Source of the DNA: an uncultured Clostridium sp.
GTDB taxonomy: Bacteria > Bacillota > Clostridia > TANB77 > CAG-508
DNA: 64,000 nucleotides
NCBI GenBank assembly: GCA_945865665.1
Contig: CAMBEE010000002.1
Span: 121,961 to 185,960 of the forward strand
Reading direction: 5' to 3'
Position 1 is the first letter of the stretch. Each line of letters begins with the position of its first letter. Under the pieces are notes generated by a model. It did no database searches and was not told the origin of the DNA. It saw only the letters and a program-made list of their open reading frames with translations. A program made the position numbers and the translations under genes. Positions 61,191 through 64,000 of this stretch are shown one piece after another.

Positions 61191-62972
61191 ATGGCAAGAT
61201 ATAGTGAAGAGATATTAAATGAAGTAAGACAATCAAACGACATAGTAGATGTCATATCACAATATGTGCACTTAAAAAGAAGCGGAAGAAACTATTTTGG
61301 ACTATGTCCATTCCACAATGAAAAATCACCTTCTTTTTCAGTCTCACCAGATAAACAAATATTCCACTGCTTTGGGTGTGGAGTAGGAGGAAATGTAATA
61401 ACATTTGTATCACAAATAGAAGGACTAAATTTTGTAGAAACAGTACAAATGCTAGCAGAAAGAGCAAACATACAACTACCAACACTACAAAACAATGGAG
61501 ACACACAAAGAGAGATACTAAAAGACAAAGTATATAAAGTAAATGAATTCACTGCAGAATACTACCATCAAAATTTATATAAACCACAAGCAAAAATGGC
61601 ACAAGAATATGTAAAGAAAAGACAGCTAACAAACGAAACGTTAAAATCATTCAGAATTGGATTCTCAGGCAAATTTGACGAACTATATCAAGAATTAAAA
61701 AAGCAAGGGTTTCAAGAACAAGAAATATTAGAATCAGGGTTAGTCAACAAAAATGAAAGAGGTCAATACATAGATAGATACAGAAATAGACTAATGTTTC
61801 CAATATGTGATGCAAGAGGAAGAGTCATAGCATTTGGCGGAAGAGTATTAGACGAATCAAAGCCCAAATATATAAACTCACCAGAAAATGTAGTATATAG
61901 CAAAGGAAGACATTTATTTGGACTAAATGTTGCCAAAAAAGGAGACACTAAAAAAATATTAATAGTTGAAGGCTATATGGATGTAATCTCACTACATCAA
62001 AGAGGAATAACAAATGTTGTAGCATCACTTGGAACAGCCTTAACTGAGCAACAGGGATGGTTGCTAAGAAAAAATTCTGAACAAATAATATTAAGTTTTG
62101 ACTCTGACGAGGCAGGAATAAAAGCAAAATTAAGGTCAATAGAAATATTACAAAATATGGGATGTGACCTAAGAGTATTACAATTAGAAGGTGCAAAAGA
62201 TCCAGACGAATATATACTAAAATATGGAAATATGCGCTTTCAAAATGCAGTAGACAAAGCATTTTCAGTAGTTGAATTTAAAGTAAAAATACTAAAAAAA
62301 GAGTTGGATTTAGACAACACTAATGACAAAATAAAATTCTTAAATGAAATTGCAAAATTGATTTCAAAAATAGACAACACAATGGAAAGAGAAGTATATA
62401 TTGAGAAAATTGCAAAAGAATATGATATTTCAAAAGAAGCAATTTATGCAGAAGTGAACAAACTAAAATATAAAAATGATAAGAGTGAAAAAATATTGGA
62501 AAGACCAAAGCCAGTAATAACTCATAAAAAAGTAGAAGTACAAGAAGTATCACCAATAATAAAAAGAAGAGAAAACACAATAATTTCAATATTACTATCA
62601 GGAGAGCTTTCCGTATTTGAAATAATAAGGCAAAACATAAAAGCAGAAGATTTTCAAGATGGAATAAACAGAGAAATAGCAAAAAAACTGTATGAAGAAT
62701 TTGAAAAAGGAAATAGTAATATTAATGGAATAATAGACAATCTAAGCCAAGAACAACAAAATCAAATCACAATGATAATGGCAGAAGACTATGAAATAGA
62801 GGACTTAGAAAAAGCAATTGATGATATTATTCAAGCTTATAAAAGGGACAAGTTAAATAATAGAAAGCTTGAAGTATTGGAATTACTAGAGCAAACTTCA
62901 AATGTTGAAGAGAAAAAGGAATTAGAAAAAGAGCTAAGTAATATAATAATTACGTTAGCAAGAATGAAGTAG
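61191..62972 (+). CDS. dnaG: DNA primase
   Basis: A 593-residue protein with AGAGAGG before the ATG. The N-terminal CHC2 zinc finger has Cys39, His42, Cys60 and Cys63 ([22 protein letters not shown]). The TOPRIM core follows with [10 protein letters not shown] (~255-265) and SFDSDEAG (~300), and the C-terminal helicase-binding helices run to the end. It makes RNA primers for replication on contact with DnaB. It precedes rpoD by 11 bases, the usual dnaG-rpoD order of Firmicutes. Confidence 0.97.
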   Translation: MARYSEEILNEVRQSNDIVDVISQYVHLKRSGRNYFGLCPFHNEKSPSFSVSPDKQIFHCFGCGVGGNVITFVSQIEGLNFVETVQMLAERANIQLPTLQNNGDTQREILKDKVYKVNEFTAEYYHQNLYKPQAKMAQEYVKKRQLTNETLKSFRIGFSGKFDELYQELKKQGFQEQEILESGLVNKNERGQYIDRYRNRLMFPICDARGRVIAFGGRVLDESKPKYINSPENVVYSKGRHLFGLNVAKKGDTKKILIVEGYMDVISLHQRGITNVVASLGTALTEQQGWLLRKNSEQIILSFDSDEAGIKAKLRSIEILQNMGCDLRVLQLEGAKDPDEYILKYGNMRFQNAVDKAFSVVEFKVKILKKELDLDNTNDKIKFLNEIAKLISKIDNTMEREVYIEKIAKEYDISKEAIYAEVNKLKYKNDKSEKILERPKPVITHKKVEVQEVSPIIKRRENTIISILLSGELSVFEIIRQNIKAEDFQDGINREIAKKLYEEFEKGNSNINGIIDNLSQEQQNQITMIMAEDYEIEDLEKAIDDIIQAYKRDKLNNRKLEVLELLEQTSNVEEKKELEKELSNIIITLARMK

Positions 62973-62983
62973 GGGGAAAATTC

Positions 62984-64000
62984 ATGTCTAATAAAAAAGA
63001 AGAAAATTTAGAAGAAGTAAAAAAAGTTAAAGAAGTAAGCGAAACAAAAACAACTGAAACAGAAGTAAAAACAAAAAAAGCATCAGAAAATAAAGTGGAA
63101 AAAAATAGTGAAAAAACAGACACAGAAAAAATCAATAATATAATTAATGAAGCAAAACAAAATGGAAAAATGACATATAGTGATTTAGCAACAAAATTAA
63201 ATGATGTAAATCCAGAGAAAATGGATGAAGTTTTTGACGAATTTGAAAAAGGTGGAATAGATTTATTACCAGATGATTTTGACGAAGAACCAAATGTTGA
63301 AGATTTAAAAGAAGTAGAAGAACTTAAGTTAGACGAAATAACAGATACAAGTTTTGAAGGCATTAGTGTAGATGACCCAGTAAGAATGTATTTAAGGGAA
63401 ATAGGAAAAATACCACTATTAACATTTGACGAAGAACTAGAACTTGCAAAAAGAATTCTAGAGGGAGACGAAGAAGCAAAACAAAAATTAGCTGAATCAA
63501 ACCTAAGACTTGTTGTAAGTATTGCAAAAAAATATGTTGGTAGAGGAATGCTATTCTTGGATTTAATACAAGAAGGAAACATGGGACTTATAAAAGCAGT
63601 AGAAAAATTTGATTATACAAAAGGATTCAAATTTAGTACTTATGCAACATGGTGGATAAGACAAGCAATAACAAGAGCTATTGCAGACCAAGCAAGAACA
63701 ATAAGAATTCCAGTTCATATGGTAGAAACAATAAATAAATTAATAAGAACATCAAGAAACTTATTACAACAAATGGGTAGAGAACCAACACCAGAAGAAA
63801 TAGCAAAAGAAATGGAAATTCCAGTTGAAAAAGTAGTAGAAATCCAAAAAATTGCACAAGACCCAGTGTCACTAGAAACACCAATTGGAGAAGAAGAGGA
63901 CAGCCACTTAGGGGACTTTATACAAGACGAAGACAGCCCAGCTCCACATGATGCAGCATCATACACACTTTTAAAAGAACAATTAGAAGAAGTAATGAAT
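62984..64000 (+). CDS. rpoD: Primary sigma factor RpoD (SigA), 3' end outside window
   Basis: Start ATG 62984 has AGGGGGA before it; 339 codons are visible and open to the last base. A Lys/Glu/Thr-rich N-terminus is followed by region 1.1 ([19 protein letters not shown]), region 1.2 ([19 protein letters not shown]), region 2 ([27 protein letters not shown], then the -10 helix [15 protein letters not shown]) and most of region 3. It directs RNA polymerase to TTGACA/TATAAT promoters such as those noted in this window. Confidence 0.96.
   Translation, partial: MSNKKEENLEEVKKVKEVSETKTTETEVKTKKASENKVEKNSEKTDTEKINNIINEAKQNGKMTYSDLATKLNDVNPEKMDEVFDEFEKGGIDLLPDDFDEEPNVEDLKEVEELKLDEITDTSFEGISVDDPVRMYLREIGKIPLLTFDEELELAKRILEGDEEAKQKLAESNLRLVVSIAKKYVGRGMLFLDLIQEGNMGLIKAVEKFDYTKGFKFSTYATWWIRQAITRAIADQARTIRIPVHMVETINKLIRTSRNLLQQMGREPTPEEIAKEMEIPVEKVVEIQKIAQDPVSLETPIGEEEDSHLGDFIQDEDSPAPHDAASYTLLKEQLEEVMN

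Noticed and set aside
1..64000. CRISPR array or prophage
   Set aside because: No regularly spaced direct repeats with unique spacers and no phage structural genes were found on either strand.

Overview
The window is very AT-rich, with short intergenic gaps, AGA as the dominant arginine codon and strong Shine-Dalgarno sites. It carries sporulation genes (a SpoIVFA/SpoIVFB pair and a GerS-like protein), DapL-type lysine synthesis, MinD/MinE, and a non-discriminating-type AspRS. This suggests an uncultured, spore-forming, low-GC gut-type clostridium. The placement is inferred from gene content; no rRNA is present. No CRISPR array, prophage or intact insertion sequence was seen.

Layout. 1-7.7 kb: 3' end of an MgtA-type P-ATPase, a hexapeptide acyltransferase, topA, tRNA-Gly and tRNA-Cys, a MazG-like pyrophosphohydrolase, an orphan gene of foreign composition, and a TVP38 membrane protein. 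7.7-12.7 kb: two pilin-like surface proteins flank the sporulation pair SpoIVFA/SpoIVFB. 12.8-17.9 kb: minD-minE-rodA, a dus gene, a GerS-like protein and a solitary MazF. 18-31.4 kb: an HD-GYP protein, aspS, a PIN-domain protein, wall enzymes, dapF-dapL, ruvA-rarA, and a split TauE/SafE transporter. 31.4-48.1 kb is the most accessory part: a Cys-rich CnaB-like protein, two Rpn-type nucleases, a 2777-residue cyclic beta-glucan synthase, an XRE repressor divergent from a third pilin-like protein, a WalR-like regulator, and a Zn-phospholipase-like protein. 48.2-64 kb is mostly housekeeping: a PASTA-type PBP, comM-dprA-yraN, rsmA, a sortase with an M15/peptidoglycan-binding protein, an M23 peptidase, a small alarmone synthetase, and dnaG-rpoD.

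Four signals stand out. (1) rodA and dprA are each broken by a +1 shift that is repaired by skipping one C at an in-frame CGG codon. I find no other in-frame CGG in the native-looking genes, and only three in two foreign-looking genes. This raises the possibility that CGG is an unassigned, frameshift-inducing codon here. (2) Two long imperfect palindromes (about 50570-51045 and 60860-61090) share a conserved core, but their outer helices are unrelated in sequence and still fully complementary. That is the mark of a structure-conserved RNA or fold-back element. (3) Four genes start directly behind a terminator-like hairpin whose 3' arm carries the Shine-Dalgarno site. (4) Several families of small palindromes, best typified by a GGGGACG core, sit at gene ends throughout the window.
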